Origin: Bacteroidia bacterium
GTDB lineage: Bacteria; Bacteroidota; Bacteroidia; Bacteroidales; Prolixibacteraceae
Reading direction: 5' to 3'
NCBI GenBank assembly: GCA_026391655.1
Contig: JAPLDR010000060.1
Location: 2,395 to 66,394, forward strand
DNA: 64,000 nt
Numbering within the stretch: position 1 is the first letter of the stretch; each line of letters opens with the position of its first letter. The translations under genes were made by a program, and so were the position numbers. Under the pieces are notes generated by a model that made no database searches, was not told where the DNA came from, and saw only the letters and a program-made list of their open reading frames with translations. Below are positions 26,689 through 35,705 of this stretch, one piece after another.

Positions 26689-27608
26689 CTAAAGCTTGCC
26701 CCATTTGCGGAAGTTCTGAAATAAGTATTCTGGCTGCGTATCGCAGTAAGCACCCCACTTTTGCAGGATTGAAGTTGACCAATTGTCACTCTTGTGGGAT
26801 GGTTTTTGCAAATCCCATGCCAGGCGAAGTGGCTCTCGAGAAGTACAATGCGAGTTTCCTTAAAAGCACTCAGAACAGTCACCCCCGCAGTGTTGGCAAT
26901 GATGCCTTCTTTTCCGGTATTGCACGAGTACGTCAAATGCATCTTGAGCGCTACCTAAGTCTGCACAATATTGATGTATCAAGTCTGCTGGAAATCGGTG
27001 CGGGTCCCGGTTTCTTTGCTCTTAACTACCTCGTAGATCATCCAAACACCAACTATTTTGCTACTGAGACAGAAAGTTCATATCACTCATCGCTTGAAAA
27101 AATAGGGGTCCACATTATTGAACCTGACGCGGTCGGGAGAAGTACTGAATTGGTTGATTTGGTGTTTATGTCTCATGTGCTGGAACACATCTCTACTCCT
27201 GCAAAATTTCTCAAGGATGTTACGCAAAACCTTCGCAAAGGTGGCGCGCTCTTCATCGAAGTCCCATGTCGGGATTATGAATACAAACCAATTGAAGAAC
27301 CTCATATTCTGTTCTTCGATAAACGATCTATGGAGTATCTTTTAAGCGAGAACGGATTTGAGCAAATACAAGTAAGTTATCATGGACAAGAAATAAAGAA
27401 GATGAACTCAAGATCTTTTCTCAAAAAGAAATTACTTGAAGTTCGCTCAAAGCTGATTTCTTTTGGTTTGGTTAAGCCTTTCGCAAATCACAAAGATATG
27501 GAATCGATTAAAGATCCGTTAGAGCGAGCCTTTATAGCCCCTTTCAAAGCCCACTGTGAGTCCTTGCAACCAGCTTGGTGGTTGCGAGCTATAGCTACCA
27601 AGCGATAA
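26685..27608 (+). CDS. Methyltransferase with N-terminal zinc ribbon
   Basis: The 307-residue protein starts with two CxxC pairs, CPICG at residues 5-9 and a second CHSCG near residue 35. This is the zinc-ribbon layout common to sugar C-methyltransferase-like proteins. The SAM motif follows in LLEIGAGPGFFALNYL, with MSHVLEHIS as motif IV and LRKGGALFIEVP after it. It probably methylates a nucleotide-linked sugar. Translation is coupled to the acyltransferase gene. Confidence 0.8.
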   Translation: MTKACPICGSSEISILAAYRSKHPTFAGLKLTNCHSCGMVFANPMPGEVALEKYNASFLKSTQNSHPRSVGNDAFFSGIARVRQMHLERYLSLHNIDVSSLLEIGAGPGFFALNYLVDHPNTNYFATETESSYHSSLEKIGVHIIEPDAVGRSTELVDLVFMSHVLEHISTPAKFLKDVTQNLRKGGALFIEVPCRDYEYKPIEEPHILFFDKRSMEYLLSENGFEQIQVSYHGQEIKKMNSRSFLKKKLLEVRSKLISFGLVKPFANHKDMESIKDPLERAFIAPFKAHCESLQPAWWLRAIATKR

Positions 27609-27626
27609 CAATAATATCTTAAGGTT

Positions 27627-28265
27627 GTGCCAAACATATTCAGAAAAATCACAAGATTGATTTCCGAAGGAGATGTAAGATTTTCAATTTATGAAAAATA
27701 TTCATATTTGCTCGGTAAGATAACTACCAATATTAGCAAAGTGATTTATGGCAAACGTCTTAGTATTCAATCACCTTTCAAGGTATGGGGTAGTATTCAT
27801 TTCAATATTTATGGTTCCGGTTCAATTAAAATTGGAAAGAATTTACATGCAGTTTCAGCACCTAAAAGATCATTTTTAGCAATGTATACTCCTTGTCGAC
27901 TTACGATCATTGGCAAAGCTCAAATTATAATAGGCGAACATGTTGATTTAAACGGAACTACAATCACTGCTATGGGAAAAATATCTATAGGAAACTACAC
28001 TTTAATAGGTCCAAATACTACCATAGTTGATCATGATGGACATGTCGCTTGGCCACCCTCTGCAAGATGGACAGATCTTGGACCGGTATCTGAAGTTGTA
28101 ATTGGAAACGACGTTTGGATAGGGATGAACTGCATAATTCTAAAAGGGGTGAAGATTGGGGGCGGATCAATTATCGCCGCTGGGAGCATTGTAAACAATA
28201 ATGTTGAGCCAAACTCACTTTACGCAGGTAATCCGGCCAAAAAAATTAAAAGTTTTATACAATAG
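27627..28265 (+). CDS. Hexapeptide-repeat (LbH) acyltransferase
   Basis: The 212-residue protein begins at a GTG (27627), 18 bases after the previous stop; no ATG fits. Hexapeptide coils are visible in IKIGKNLHAV, IIIGEHVDLNGTTITAMG and KISIGNYTLIGPNTTIVDHDGH, where the histidine after D is the usual catalytic base. It ends with NDVWIGMNCIILKGVKIGGG and GNPAKKI. It resembles WbbJ/NodL O-acetyltransferases. It is distinct in sequence from the relative at 26092, so two different positions are probably acylated. Confidence 0.83.
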   Translation: MPNIFRKITRLISEGDVRFSIYEKYSYLLGKITTNISKVIYGKRLSIQSPFKVWGSIHFNIYGSGSIKIGKNLHAVSAPKRSFLAMYTPCRLTIIGKAQIIIGEHVDLNGTTITAMGKISIGNYTLIGPNTTIVDHDGHVAWPPSARWTDLGPVSEVVIGNDVWIGMNCIILKGVKIGGGSIIAAGSIVNNNVEPNSLYAGNPAKKIKSFIQ

Positions 28266-28315
28266 TTTAGTTTAATAAAGAGAAATCAATAAAAAACATT
28301 CCATAACAATATAAA

Positions 28316-29833
28316 ATGAATACATATCTGAGCATTAAGTTTAATTTAAATGATAAAGTCGTTCTGCTCACAGGAGCCGGGGGACACCTTGTAGGTGAGA
28401 TGTCACGTTCATTGGCAAAAGCAGGGATGAAAATAGCGTGTTGTGATTTCAAGTTGGAAATGGCTGAGAAAACAACAAAGGAAATTAAGGATGGTGGTGG
28501 TGAAGCCATCGCCATACAAGTGGACGTAAGAAATCGGGCTGATCATGAGCGTGCTTTGAATGAAACTTTAAAAGCTTTCGGGAGATTAGACTGTGTTTTA
28601 AACGGAGCAGGCATCAATGCCCCCACGCCCTTTTTCGAAATCCCTTTGGATGAATGGAATGATATTCTGGCGGTTCAACTGACCGGAACTATGCTGTCGT
28701 GCCAAATTTATGGCAAGCATCTAGTAGAACAGAAAAGTGGATCGATTATCAACATAAGCTCAGCATCTGCCGGACCCCCACTATCCAAAGCTTTCACATA
28801 TTCTGTTGCAAAAGCCGGCGTAAAAAACCTTACTCAAAATCTTGCAAGAGAATGGGGCACCAGTGGCGTAAGAGTAAATGCGTTGCGACCTGGCTTTTTT
28901 CCCACTGAATGGTCAATGCAACACTTCATTTCTCCGGAACGGGAAGCAGCTATACTCGGACATACTGGCATGAAGCGTTATGGCAAACCAGAGGAACTTG
29001 TGGGTGCAGTACTTTGGCTTTTTTCAGATGCTGCAAGTTTCGTTACCGGTGCTGAAATTGCTGTCGATGGTCAGATATGCCTTTGGCATGTGGGTGATTC
29101 GCGGGGCTATCATTATCGGCGACAAGGTTTGCGCCGACTGACCGATGACCATACCCTGGCCTACTGCCTAAACCGTTCTGGACGCACAGATACTGGTCTG
29201 GCAAAAGAGCTGGGTGAAAGAGCCCGCTTTTTTGCATCTGATGTCCGCGAACCACAAACGTTACAGGCACTTATTGCAAAAACGCTCGACTGGACAGGTC
29301 GATTAGATGTACTTGTGAATAATGCCGGTGTTTCGGCATGGCGACCATTGGCAGAGATCGATGAGGCTTTTTGGCAAGAGATGGTCGACACGAATCTTAA
29401 AAGCGTGCTCTTTGCCTCCCAGGCAGCGACACCCTATTTAAAGCTTGGAAGTTCTATTATCAATATCTCCAGCCTGGCCGGCAAGCGCGGAAGTGCAAAT
29501 AACTCAGTTTATTGTGCCACCAAATTTGGTGTGAACGGAATCACACAATCGTTGGCAAAAGAATTGGGCCCGCTTGGTATCAGAGTCAATGCAGTGTGTC
29601 CGGTTTACATTACCACTGACGGATTGGAGGAAGCACTCGGCCAATCTAATTCACCAACTGGAGGTCAAGACACAAAAACTTACCTCGCCAACTTTGCTGC
29701 AACGCAAACTGCCCTTGGAACACTACCAACTGCAGCCCAGGTGGCAGCAACGTGTCTGTTTCTTGCTTCACCGGAAGCCGGTGCCATCACCGGCCAATGT
29801 ATCAATGTGGACTGTGGAGTTATGCCACAGTAA
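28316..29833 (+). CDS. Tandem short-chain dehydrogenase fusion with degenerate junction
   Basis: Residues 1-250 form a complete SDR with TGAGGHLVG cofactor motif, NGAGI, ISSASAG and YSVAK. Residues about 260-505 form a second SDR with NNAG, ISSLAG, YCATK and a terminal GQCINVDCGVM. The second Rossmann motif is damaged: only GDSRGYHYRR recalls the usual TGxSRGIG, and the linker reads as unrelated residues before LAKELGERARFF. The two domains may therefore have been separate genes fused by deletion or frameshift. They would reduce or oxidise sugar hydroxyls in the cassette that follows. The second half appears richer in G and C than the first. Confidence 0.75.
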   Translation: MNTYLSIKFNLNDKVVLLTGAGGHLVGEMSRSLAKAGMKIACCDFKLEMAEKTTKEIKDGGGEAIAIQVDVRNRADHERALNETLKAFGRLDCVLNGAGINAPTPFFEIPLDEWNDILAVQLTGTMLSCQIYGKHLVEQKSGSIINISSASAGPPLSKAFTYSVAKAGVKNLTQNLAREWGTSGVRVNALRPGFFPTEWSMQHFISPEREAAILGHTGMKRYGKPEELVGAVLWLFSDAASFVTGAEIAVDGQICLWHVGDSRGYHYRRQGLRRLTDDHTLAYCLNRSGRTDTGLAKELGERARFFASDVREPQTLQALIAKTLDWTGRLDVLVNNAGVSAWRPLAEIDEAFWQEMVDTNLKSVLFASQAATPYLKLGSSIINISSLAGKRGSANNSVYCATKFGVNGITQSLAKELGPLGIRVNAVCPVYITTDGLEEALGQSNSPTGGQDTKTYLANFAATQTALGTLPTAAQVAATCLFLASPEAGAITGQCINVDCGVMPQ

Positions 29834-29866
29834 AACAATTCGAATTGTTAAATTAATAATCATAGC

Positions 29867-30625
29867 ATGATTACTGTTGTTATTCCTGCCCGGATGGCCT
29901 CTTCTCGTTATCCGGGAAAACCTTTAGAATTAATTTTAGGATTGCCATTGATTGAACATGTTCGACGAAGAGCACTTCTTGCAAAGGGTGTTGATCACGT
30001 CGTTGTTGCTACTTGCGATGATTCTATTAAAGCAGCAGTAGAAGCTTATAACGGACAAGCTATCATGACAAAGGATACTCATGAAAGATGTACCGATCGT
30101 ATAGAGGAAGCAATGCGCTCTTTACCAGGCGACATTGTGGTAATGGTACAAGGAGATGAACCGTTGTTAATGCCAGATGCTATTGCTCAAGTTGCTCAAC
30201 CATTATTAGACAACCCTGAACTCAATGTAGTAAACTTACTTTCACCCCTTGAATCTACGGATGATTTTAACAATCCGAATATTGTGAAAGCAGTTTGCGA
30301 TAAGCATGGAAGTATTATGTTTCTGACCAGGGCACCAGTCCCTTTCTTTCGAAAACAAAATAGTGTTCCGGTTTACAGGCAAACAGGTATCATGGCATTT
30401 AGGGCCTCATTTCTTCCCCAATACAGTGCTATGCCTGAGACCGGCCTTGAAATTGCCGAATCCGTGGATATGTTAAGAATACTTGAAAATGGAATTCGTA
30501 TTGCAGGAGTAATAACGCACTATTCAACATATGGTGTAGACCGGCCTGATGATGTTCATATTATAGAGTCAATATTAAAGAGTGACAAGGTTCAGCGTTC
30601 ACTATTCAAACAAATAAGTCAATAA
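29867..30625 (+). CDS. KdsB-like CMP-2-keto-3-deoxy acid synthetase
   Basis: The 252-residue protein has the KdsB layout: VVIPARMASSRYPGKPL at the CTP loop, TKDTHERCTDRIEEA (family SGTDR), MVQGDEPLLMP at the magnesium site, and TRAPVPFFRK. KdsB couples CMP to Kdo for lipopolysaccharide. CTDR in place of GTDR and the setting with a pyruvate aldolase suggest a Kdo-like acid rather than Kdo itself. It sits 33 bases after the SDR fusion and 3 bases before the Gfo/Idh gene. The family is clear; the exact acid is inferred. A housekeeping kdsB would be expected elsewhere in the genome. Confidence 0.85.
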   Translation: MITVVIPARMASSRYPGKPLELILGLPLIEHVRRRALLAKGVDHVVVATCDDSIKAAVEAYNGQAIMTKDTHERCTDRIEEAMRSLPGDIVVMVQGDEPLLMPDAIAQVAQPLLDNPELNVVNLLSPLESTDDFNNPNIVKAVCDKHGSIMFLTRAPVPFFRKQNSVPVYRQTGIMAFRASFLPQYSAMPETGLEIAESVDMLRILENGIRIAGVITHYSTYGVDRPDDVHIIESILKSDKVQRSLFKQISQ

Positions 30626-30628
30626 GAT

Positions 30629-31663
30629 ATGAGTCCAGACAGTCGTCCGCTTCGTGCAGGTATCGTTGGCTATGGTTATATGGGTCAGATTCGCAGACGA
30701 AACGTTTCCGATCATCCTGATCTTGAACTAACTGCAATTTGCGATCCGGTCAGGAATGAAGAAATCCAGAACCTGAATATTCCTATTTACAATTGTTGGG
30801 AAGATCTGGTAGCAGCAGAGATTGATTTGGTGTTTGTATGTACCCCAAACTACATGATTCCAGAAATAGCAGTCAAAGCTTTGGAAAATGGTAAACATGT
30901 ATTTTGCGAAAAACCGCCCGGGCGAAATCTTGCTGATATTCAGCGTATTCGAGCAGCAGAACTAGCCAATCAAGATAGCAAACTTATTTTTGGCTTCAAT
31001 CATCGCCACCATCCAGGCATCACTGATGCCAAAGCTATAATAGATTCTGGGACTCTGGGTGAAATTCTAACATTACGGGGTGTTTATGGTAAGGGTGGAG
31101 GTTACGATTACCCTGCCTCCTGGCGCAATGACCCCGAAATTAGTGGTGGTGGCATTTTGCTGGATCAGGGGCTCCATATGCTTGATCTTTTCCATTTGTT
31201 TGTTGGAGAATTCAGCGAGGTATTGGGGATGAGGGGTACTGTACATTATGACATTCCTGTTGAAGATAATGCTGTCGTCATATTAAGAACACCTAAAGGA
31301 CAATTGGCACAATTGCATTCTTCGGCAACTTCCTGGAAACATACTTTTCGATTGGAAATTGGTTGTGAAACCGGCTACATTATTATCAGCGGACTTCTCT
31401 CCAAAACCGGTAGCTACGGTCGTGAAACAATGATTGTTGGCCGAAGTCCAGCAAGAGGTGAAAAAGCGGCAATTGGTAACCCACGTGAGGAAACTACCTA
31501 TTATGATCATGATCCCTCCTGGGACATTGAAGTCGCACACTTAGTGGATTGTATCCGTCAGAATAAACCAGTTGAGAAAGGAACTTCAAGTGATGCACTC
31601 AGAGTGATGGAAATCATTGATCGGGTTTACCGTGAGCCAATATTCAAATTCTATTCCAAATAA
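30629..31663 (+). CDS. Gfo/Idh/MocA family oxidoreductase
   Basis: The 344-residue protein has an N-terminal Rossmann domain with GIVGYGYMGQIRRRNV and the family stretch ENGKHVFCEKPPGRNL, whose EKP lysine is catalytic. A C-terminal substrate domain contains GGGILLDQGLHMLDLFHLF with a conserved histidine. Members oxidise or reduce sugar hydroxyls using NAD(P). With the SDR fusion and the 2-hydroxyacid dehydrogenase it gives the cassette three kinds of oxidoreductase. It may change a hydroxyl of a CMP-activated or free sugar acid. Confidence 0.85.
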   Translation: MSPDSRPLRAGIVGYGYMGQIRRRNVSDHPDLELTAICDPVRNEEIQNLNIPIYNCWEDLVAAEIDLVFVCTPNYMIPEIAVKALENGKHVFCEKPPGRNLADIQRIRAAELANQDSKLIFGFNHRHHPGITDAKAIIDSGTLGEILTLRGVYGKGGGYDYPASWRNDPEISGGGILLDQGLHMLDLFHLFVGEFSEVLGMRGTVHYDIPVEDNAVVILRTPKGQLAQLHSSATSWKHTFRLEIGCETGYIIISGLLSKTGSYGRETMIVGRSPARGEKAAIGNPREETTYYDHDPSWDIEVAHLVDCIRQNKPVEKGTSSDALRVMEIIDRVYREPIFKFYSK

Positions 31664-31674
31664 AGTAACATAAA

Positions 31675-32694
31675 ATGAAAACAATTGTTTCTATCCAGGA
31701 TATTTCGGAGTTTGATATAAAGCCCCAGGCAGAAATAAATCAATGGAGGCAAATAGTTGAAAAAGAGATAACCCAACGTTGGAAAAATCGTTCCGATTGG
31801 ATTCAAATTCTTTGTCCAACCTGTTCACAAAATAATCCGGTACCTGCCTTCGATTGTTATAGCATCTCATATGTCGAGTGTTCAGCTTGCGGATCACTTT
31901 ACGCACCATCACGCCCGGGTGAAGCAGAACTATGGTCATGGTACCGCGATTCTAAACCATCACATTTTTGGCGTGAGAAAATGTTATCAGCAAGTGATTC
32001 TGCCCGTCTTGAGAAGATGATACGTCCTCGGGCAAATTGGATACTTGATTGCATAGCTGAATACAATCCGTCTGCACGCTTTGTCATTGATATTTCTCCT
32101 CATAGTCGTGCCCTGTTGGATCTCCTTGTGGATGAGAATCCCAAACCTTTAGAAATAATAGCTGCCGGAGTCACAGCTGATTTTGAAGGTTGTACGATGG
32201 ATCGTATAAAAGTACAACCTACTCTGACAGCGGATTTACCCTTGCTAGGTTCTGCTGATGTTGTAATTGCCATAGATAGTTTCAACAGGGCTGCAGATCC
32301 GCATATTTTACTTGGTGCTGTTGATAAAACACTGGCTCCTGGTGGATTGGTTTTTATCACAGCAACAGTAGCGAGTGGCTTCGAGATTCAGTCACTATGG
32401 GAAAAATCACCATCAATTATTCCACCAGATAAATTGAATCTACCTACAGTAGAAGGGTTAAAGCAGTATTTTGCTGAACCCAACTGGGAAATTTTAGAGC
32501 TAAGTACACCAGGAATGTTGGATGTCGAGATGGTTTACCGGGCCATACAAGCTGAACCTGATGAGCACTGGCCACGAGTGATTCGTGGATTGGTACAACA
32601 CGCTGATGCTGATGGTCGGACATCACTGGTCGAGTTATTACAGTCACAGCATCTGACTTCGTTTGCCCGCCTTGTAATTAAAAAGAAAAATTAA
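31675..32694 (+). CDS. Zinc-ribbon methyltransferase-like protein
   Basis: The 339-residue protein has two cysteine pairs in ILCPTCSQNN and VECSACGSLY, as in the zinc-ribbon methyltransferases near 26685. The Rossmann part follows at FVIDISPHSRALLDLL, where the usual GxGxG loop is replaced by ISPHS, so SAM binding may be weak or lost. LAPGGLVFITA matches the strand after motif IV. It could be a methyltransferase or a non-catalytic relative. Its TAA shares two bases with the ATG of the aldolase gene. Confidence 0.65.
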   Translation: MKTIVSIQDISEFDIKPQAEINQWRQIVEKEITQRWKNRSDWIQILCPTCSQNNPVPAFDCYSISYVECSACGSLYAPSRPGEAELWSWYRDSKPSHFWREKMLSASDSARLEKMIRPRANWILDCIAEYNPSARFVIDISPHSRALLDLLVDENPKPLEIIAAGVTADFEGCTMDRIKVQPTLTADLPLLGSADVVIAIDSFNRAADPHILLGAVDKTLAPGGLVFITATVASGFEIQSLWEKSPSIIPPDKLNLPTVEGLKQYFAEPNWEILELSTPGMLDVEMVYRAIQAEPDEHWPRVIRGLVQHADADGRTSLVELLQSQHLTSFARLVIKKKN

Positions 32695-33375
32695 TGTTAG
32701 CACGAAAAATTAAAGAAAAAATGCGACTTGGAGAACCATCTCTGGGTTCCTGGTTGTCCTTGGATTGCTATTGAACAGCGTGGAGCTGTGCCGCTCGTGC
32801 GTCTGGCTTGGATTGATCCCATTCAGGCAAAAGCCGTTCTCGACTCCGGAGCAGCCGGCGTACTGGTCCCAATGGTCAACACTAAAGCTGATGCAGAATT
32901 AGCCGTACAGATGACTAAGTATCCACCCATCGGTATTCGTGGTGTTGGCTTGGCGCGGGCTCAAGGGTACGGTGTAAATTTCGATTCTTACGTCAAAAAT
33001 GCGAATGACGATACATTACTTATTGTGCAAATTGAGCATAAAGATGCGGTGTCGAATATTGAAGAGATTCTTTCTGTACCGGGTATTGATGGCACTTTCA
33101 TCGGGCCTTATGACCTATCAATGTCTCTGGGTATTCCGGGACAGATAAATCACCCGGATGTCATAGCAGCCAAACGAAAAGTAAAAGACGCAACCATAGC
33201 CCATGGGTTGTTTGCCGGAGTCCACTTTGTGCATCCTGACACTGCAGTAGAAGATTGCCGTCAGGCAGTAGAAGAAGGATATCGTTTTATTGCTTTGGGA
33301 ACAGATATTCTCTTCCTTGGAGACAGTGCCCGGACACTTCAACAAGCAACAAGTCATTTCAAAGCGAAAAGGTAA
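32694..33375 (+). pseudogene. HpcH/HpaI-type pyruvate aldolase, broken by N-terminal deletion and frameshift
   Basis: The start reads LARKIKEKMRLGEPSLGSWLSLD, the normal beginning of HpcH/HpaI aldolases, and then hits a stop. One frame over the sequence resumes at WIAIEQRGAVPLVRLAW, leaving out roughly 35 residues, including the region of the catalytic histidine (DxEH). The rest is normal: the pyruvate-binding arginine, LVPMVNTK, VQIEHKDAVSNIEEI with the metal glutamate and FIGPYDLSMSLG with the metal aspartate. These aldolases join pyruvate to an aldehyde to give a 4-hydroxy-2-keto acid. A 215-residue product from an ATG at 32728 is possible but would lack the histidine. Confidence 0.8.
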
Positions 33376-33380
33376 ACTTA

Positions 33381-34025
33381 ATGGGCAAACTCGGTGTATT
33401 GATTTTAGATTTCGATGGGGTCATAATTGAATCTAATGCAGTTAAAACGGATGCTTTCATACAGGTATTCAACCGTTTCCCAGAACATACTGAAGCTATG
33501 ATGGAATTTCATAATGCCCATGTATCGCTCAGCCGATTCTACAAGTTCGAACATTTGCTCACACTGATGGGAAAAACTAATGACACTGAATTGAAATCAA
33601 ATATCGCTGAAGATTTTTCCAGTCGTGTGTTTGAAGGAATGATGAAAGTGCCTCTGGTGTCCGGTGCCTTAACATTTTTAAGTCTGATAACACCTAAAAT
33701 ACCTGTTTATCTTGCCTCTGTCACCCCTTATGAAGAATTGGTTTTTATACTGAAACAACGCGAACTGTTGCAGTGGTTCCGTGGCGTATACGGCTGTCCC
33801 CCATGGACAAAGCCTGATGCGATAAATGACATAATATCAAAGGGTGGATATAAACCTGATCAAGCCCTCCTTATAGGTGATTCTGCCGGCGACCAACGTG
33901 CAGCCAGGACATGCGGGATTAAATTTCTTGCCCGAAACAGCGGCTTGAGCTTTGATTTGCCATTACCTCGAATGTTTCAAGATATGAATGAAATAGCTAA
34001 CTACTTTAATACCCGGTTTCTATGA
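33381..34025 (+). CDS. HAD-superfamily phosphatase
   Basis: The ATG at 33381 places the catalytic motif LDFDGVIIESNAV at residues 8-20, as in the phosphoglycolate-phosphatase group, so longer upstream starts are rejected. The protein has 214 residues. Motif II is in YLASVTPYEEL, the motif III lysine in PPWTKPDAI and motif IV in LLIGDSAGDQRAA. In the Kdo pathway, KdsC (also HAD) removes the phosphate from Kdo-8-P before CMP transfer. This enzyme may do the same for the Kdo-like acid here. It overlaps the next gene by four bases. Confidence 0.83.
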   Translation: MGKLGVLILDFDGVIIESNAVKTDAFIQVFNRFPEHTEAMMEFHNAHVSLSRFYKFEHLLTLMGKTNDTELKSNIAEDFSSRVFEGMMKVPLVSGALTFLSLITPKIPVYLASVTPYEELVFILKQRELLQWFRGVYGCPPWTKPDAINDIISKGGYKPDQALLIGDSAGDQRAARTCGIKFLARNSGLSFDLPLPRMFQDMNEIANYFNTRFL

Positions 34026-34975
34026 ATAATTTGATTTTTGTAGCACTATCAACATTTGCAGCTGAGGATCGCCGGCCTTTGGAATTGTTAGAATCCTCCG
34101 GATATCCATTTAAAATTCATACTACAGGCAAACGCATAACATCATTGGAACTTTTGAGTGCAGGAGTCAATGCCGCAGTCATATTAGCAGGGGTGGAACC
34201 ATACGATGCTTCAACACTTCTGCAATTACCGGCCTTACAATGCATATCGCGATGTGGTGTTGGAGTTGATGCCATTGACCTGACCCTGGCAAAACAAAGA
34301 GGGATAGTAGTTGCAAATACCCCTACCATTCCGATAGAGGCAGTTGCCGAATTGGCTTTGACAATGTTTCTTGCCCTTAGCCGGAACATTCGCCTACAGG
34401 CCAATCTAATGCAGGAACGACGTTGGGAACGGTTATCCACTCATTTGCTTGCTGGTCGCAGTGTCGGACTAATTGGTTTCGGTCGCATTGGTCAACGCGT
34501 AGCTCAATTATGTAAGGCCTTCAACGCTCGGGTCGTCGCGCACGATCCTTTTTTAGACAAAACAATTGCAAACAGCCATGGTGTTGAACTGGTTAGTATG
34601 GAACAACTCCTGACAAATTCAGATATCGTTTCTTTGCATGCCTCAAAGAATGTGGGTCAACCAATATTGATTGGATCGAAGGAATTTTCAATAATGAAAG
34701 AAGGTGCAATTTTGGTCAATCTTGCTCGTGGTGAAATGGTAGATGAAAGTGCTCTGATAGAGGCGATTCGTTCGGGTCATATTGCAGGTGCCGGGCTAGA
34801 TGTATTCAGTAAAGAGCCCTATCAAGGATCACTTTGTGATTTTGAACAAGTAATTCTAACGCCTCACTCAGCGACACTACCAATTGAGACTCGTGCAGCC
34901 ATGGAACTGCAGTGCGTTGAAAACGCAATAAATTTTCTAAAAGGTTGTTTACACCTGGAGCGACAGGTGATTTGA
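34022..34975 (+). CDS. D-isomer-specific 2-hydroxyacid dehydrogenase
   Basis: The 317-residue protein has the SerA/LdhA layout. The NAD motif is GLIGFGRIGQRVAQL, followed by the acidic end in VVAHDPFLD. The catalytic residues are the arginine in NLARGEMVDE, the glutamate in DVFSKEPY and the histidine in ILTPHSATL. It interconverts a 2-hydroxy acid and a 2-keto acid with NAD(H). Next to a pyruvate-type aldolase it could make or reduce the keto acid. Its start is coupled to the HAD gene. Confidence 0.85.
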   Translation: MNNLIFVALSTFAAEDRRPLELLESSGYPFKIHTTGKRITSLELLSAGVNAAVILAGVEPYDASTLLQLPALQCISRCGVGVDAIDLTLAKQRGIVVANTPTIPIEAVAELALTMFLALSRNIRLQANLMQERRWERLSTHLLAGRSVGLIGFGRIGQRVAQLCKAFNARVVAHDPFLDKTIANSHGVELVSMEQLLTNSDIVSLHASKNVGQPILIGSKEFSIMKEGAILVNLARGEMVDESALIEAIRSGHIAGAGLDVFSKEPYQGSLCDFEQVILTPHSATLPIETRAAMELQCVENAINFLKGCLHLERQVI

Positions 34976-35056
34976 AACATTGATTTTTAGTTTATCGTGC
35001 GATCAAAGATTGCCTTTTAAACTCTAATATAAAATTAAATTAAAAATTTATTAACT

Positions 35057-35668
35057 ATGAAATCAAAAACAGTATTTGCTGATCAATATTTGGATGAAGC
35101 AAAAAGCATCATCGACCAACTTGATCGGTCGGCCATTGAAAACATGACATTGCATCTTGTCAAATTACGAGAAACCGGTGGTCGCCTTTTTCTTGTCGGT
35201 GTTGGGGGTGGAGCGGGTCATGCAAGTCATGCAGTGAATGATTTTAGAAAGCTTGCTGGGATCGAGTCCTATTGCCCCAGTGATAATGTAAGCGAACTCA
35301 CCGCGCGAACAAATGATGAAGGTTGGGATACTACCTATGCTGCATGGCTTAAGGTTAGCCGTTTTTGTGCAAAGGACATGCTTTGTGTGTTTTCTGTTGG
35401 AGGTGGAGATTTGGAACGAAATATCAGTCCGAACATCGTTCGTGCAGTGAACTATGCAAAGGAGATCGGCGCTGCAGTAATCGGGGTGCTTGGTCGCAAT
35501 GGTGGGTACACTGCCTCCGTAGCCGATGCATTCGTTATCGTGCCCACTGTAAATCAGGCCATGATTACACCTCATACAGAATCATTTCAAGCTCTAATCT
35601 GGCATTTACTTGTTTCTGACCCGCGACTTCAGCTGATGTCGAACAAGTGGGAATCAAGCGTGAAATAA
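35057..35668 (+). CDS. SIS-domain sugar-phosphate isomerase (GmhA-like, divergent)
   Basis: The 203-residue protein has one SIS domain. The first phosphate loop reads GVGGGAGHASHAVNDF where GmhA has GNGGSAADAQH. The second reads SVGGGDLERNISPN where GmhA has STSGNSPN. The lysine and glutamate regions remain in DFRKLAG and ITPHTESFQALIWHL. SIS enzymes such as GmhA and KdsD interconvert ketose and aldose phosphates. In this cassette it may supply the aldehyde phosphate for the aldolase. It lies 81 bases after the dehydrogenase gene. Confidence 0.78.
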   Translation: MKSKTVFADQYLDEAKSIIDQLDRSAIENMTLHLVKLRETGGRLFLVGVGGGAGHASHAVNDFRKLAGIESYCPSDNVSELTARTNDEGWDTTYAAWLKVSRFCAKDMLCVFSVGGGDLERNISPNIVRAVNYAKEIGAAVIGVLGRNGGYTASVADAFVIVPTVNQAMITPHTESFQALIWHLLVSDPRLQLMSNKWESSVK

Positions 35669-35705
35669 CATATACAAGAAGACTATTTATTTAAAAAAAG
35701 AAATC

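Noticed and set aside
33255-33380. Longer N terminus of the HAD phosphatase
   Set aside because: These 42 codons overlap the aldolase gene in another frame and would push the DFDGV motif far from the N terminus, unlike the family.
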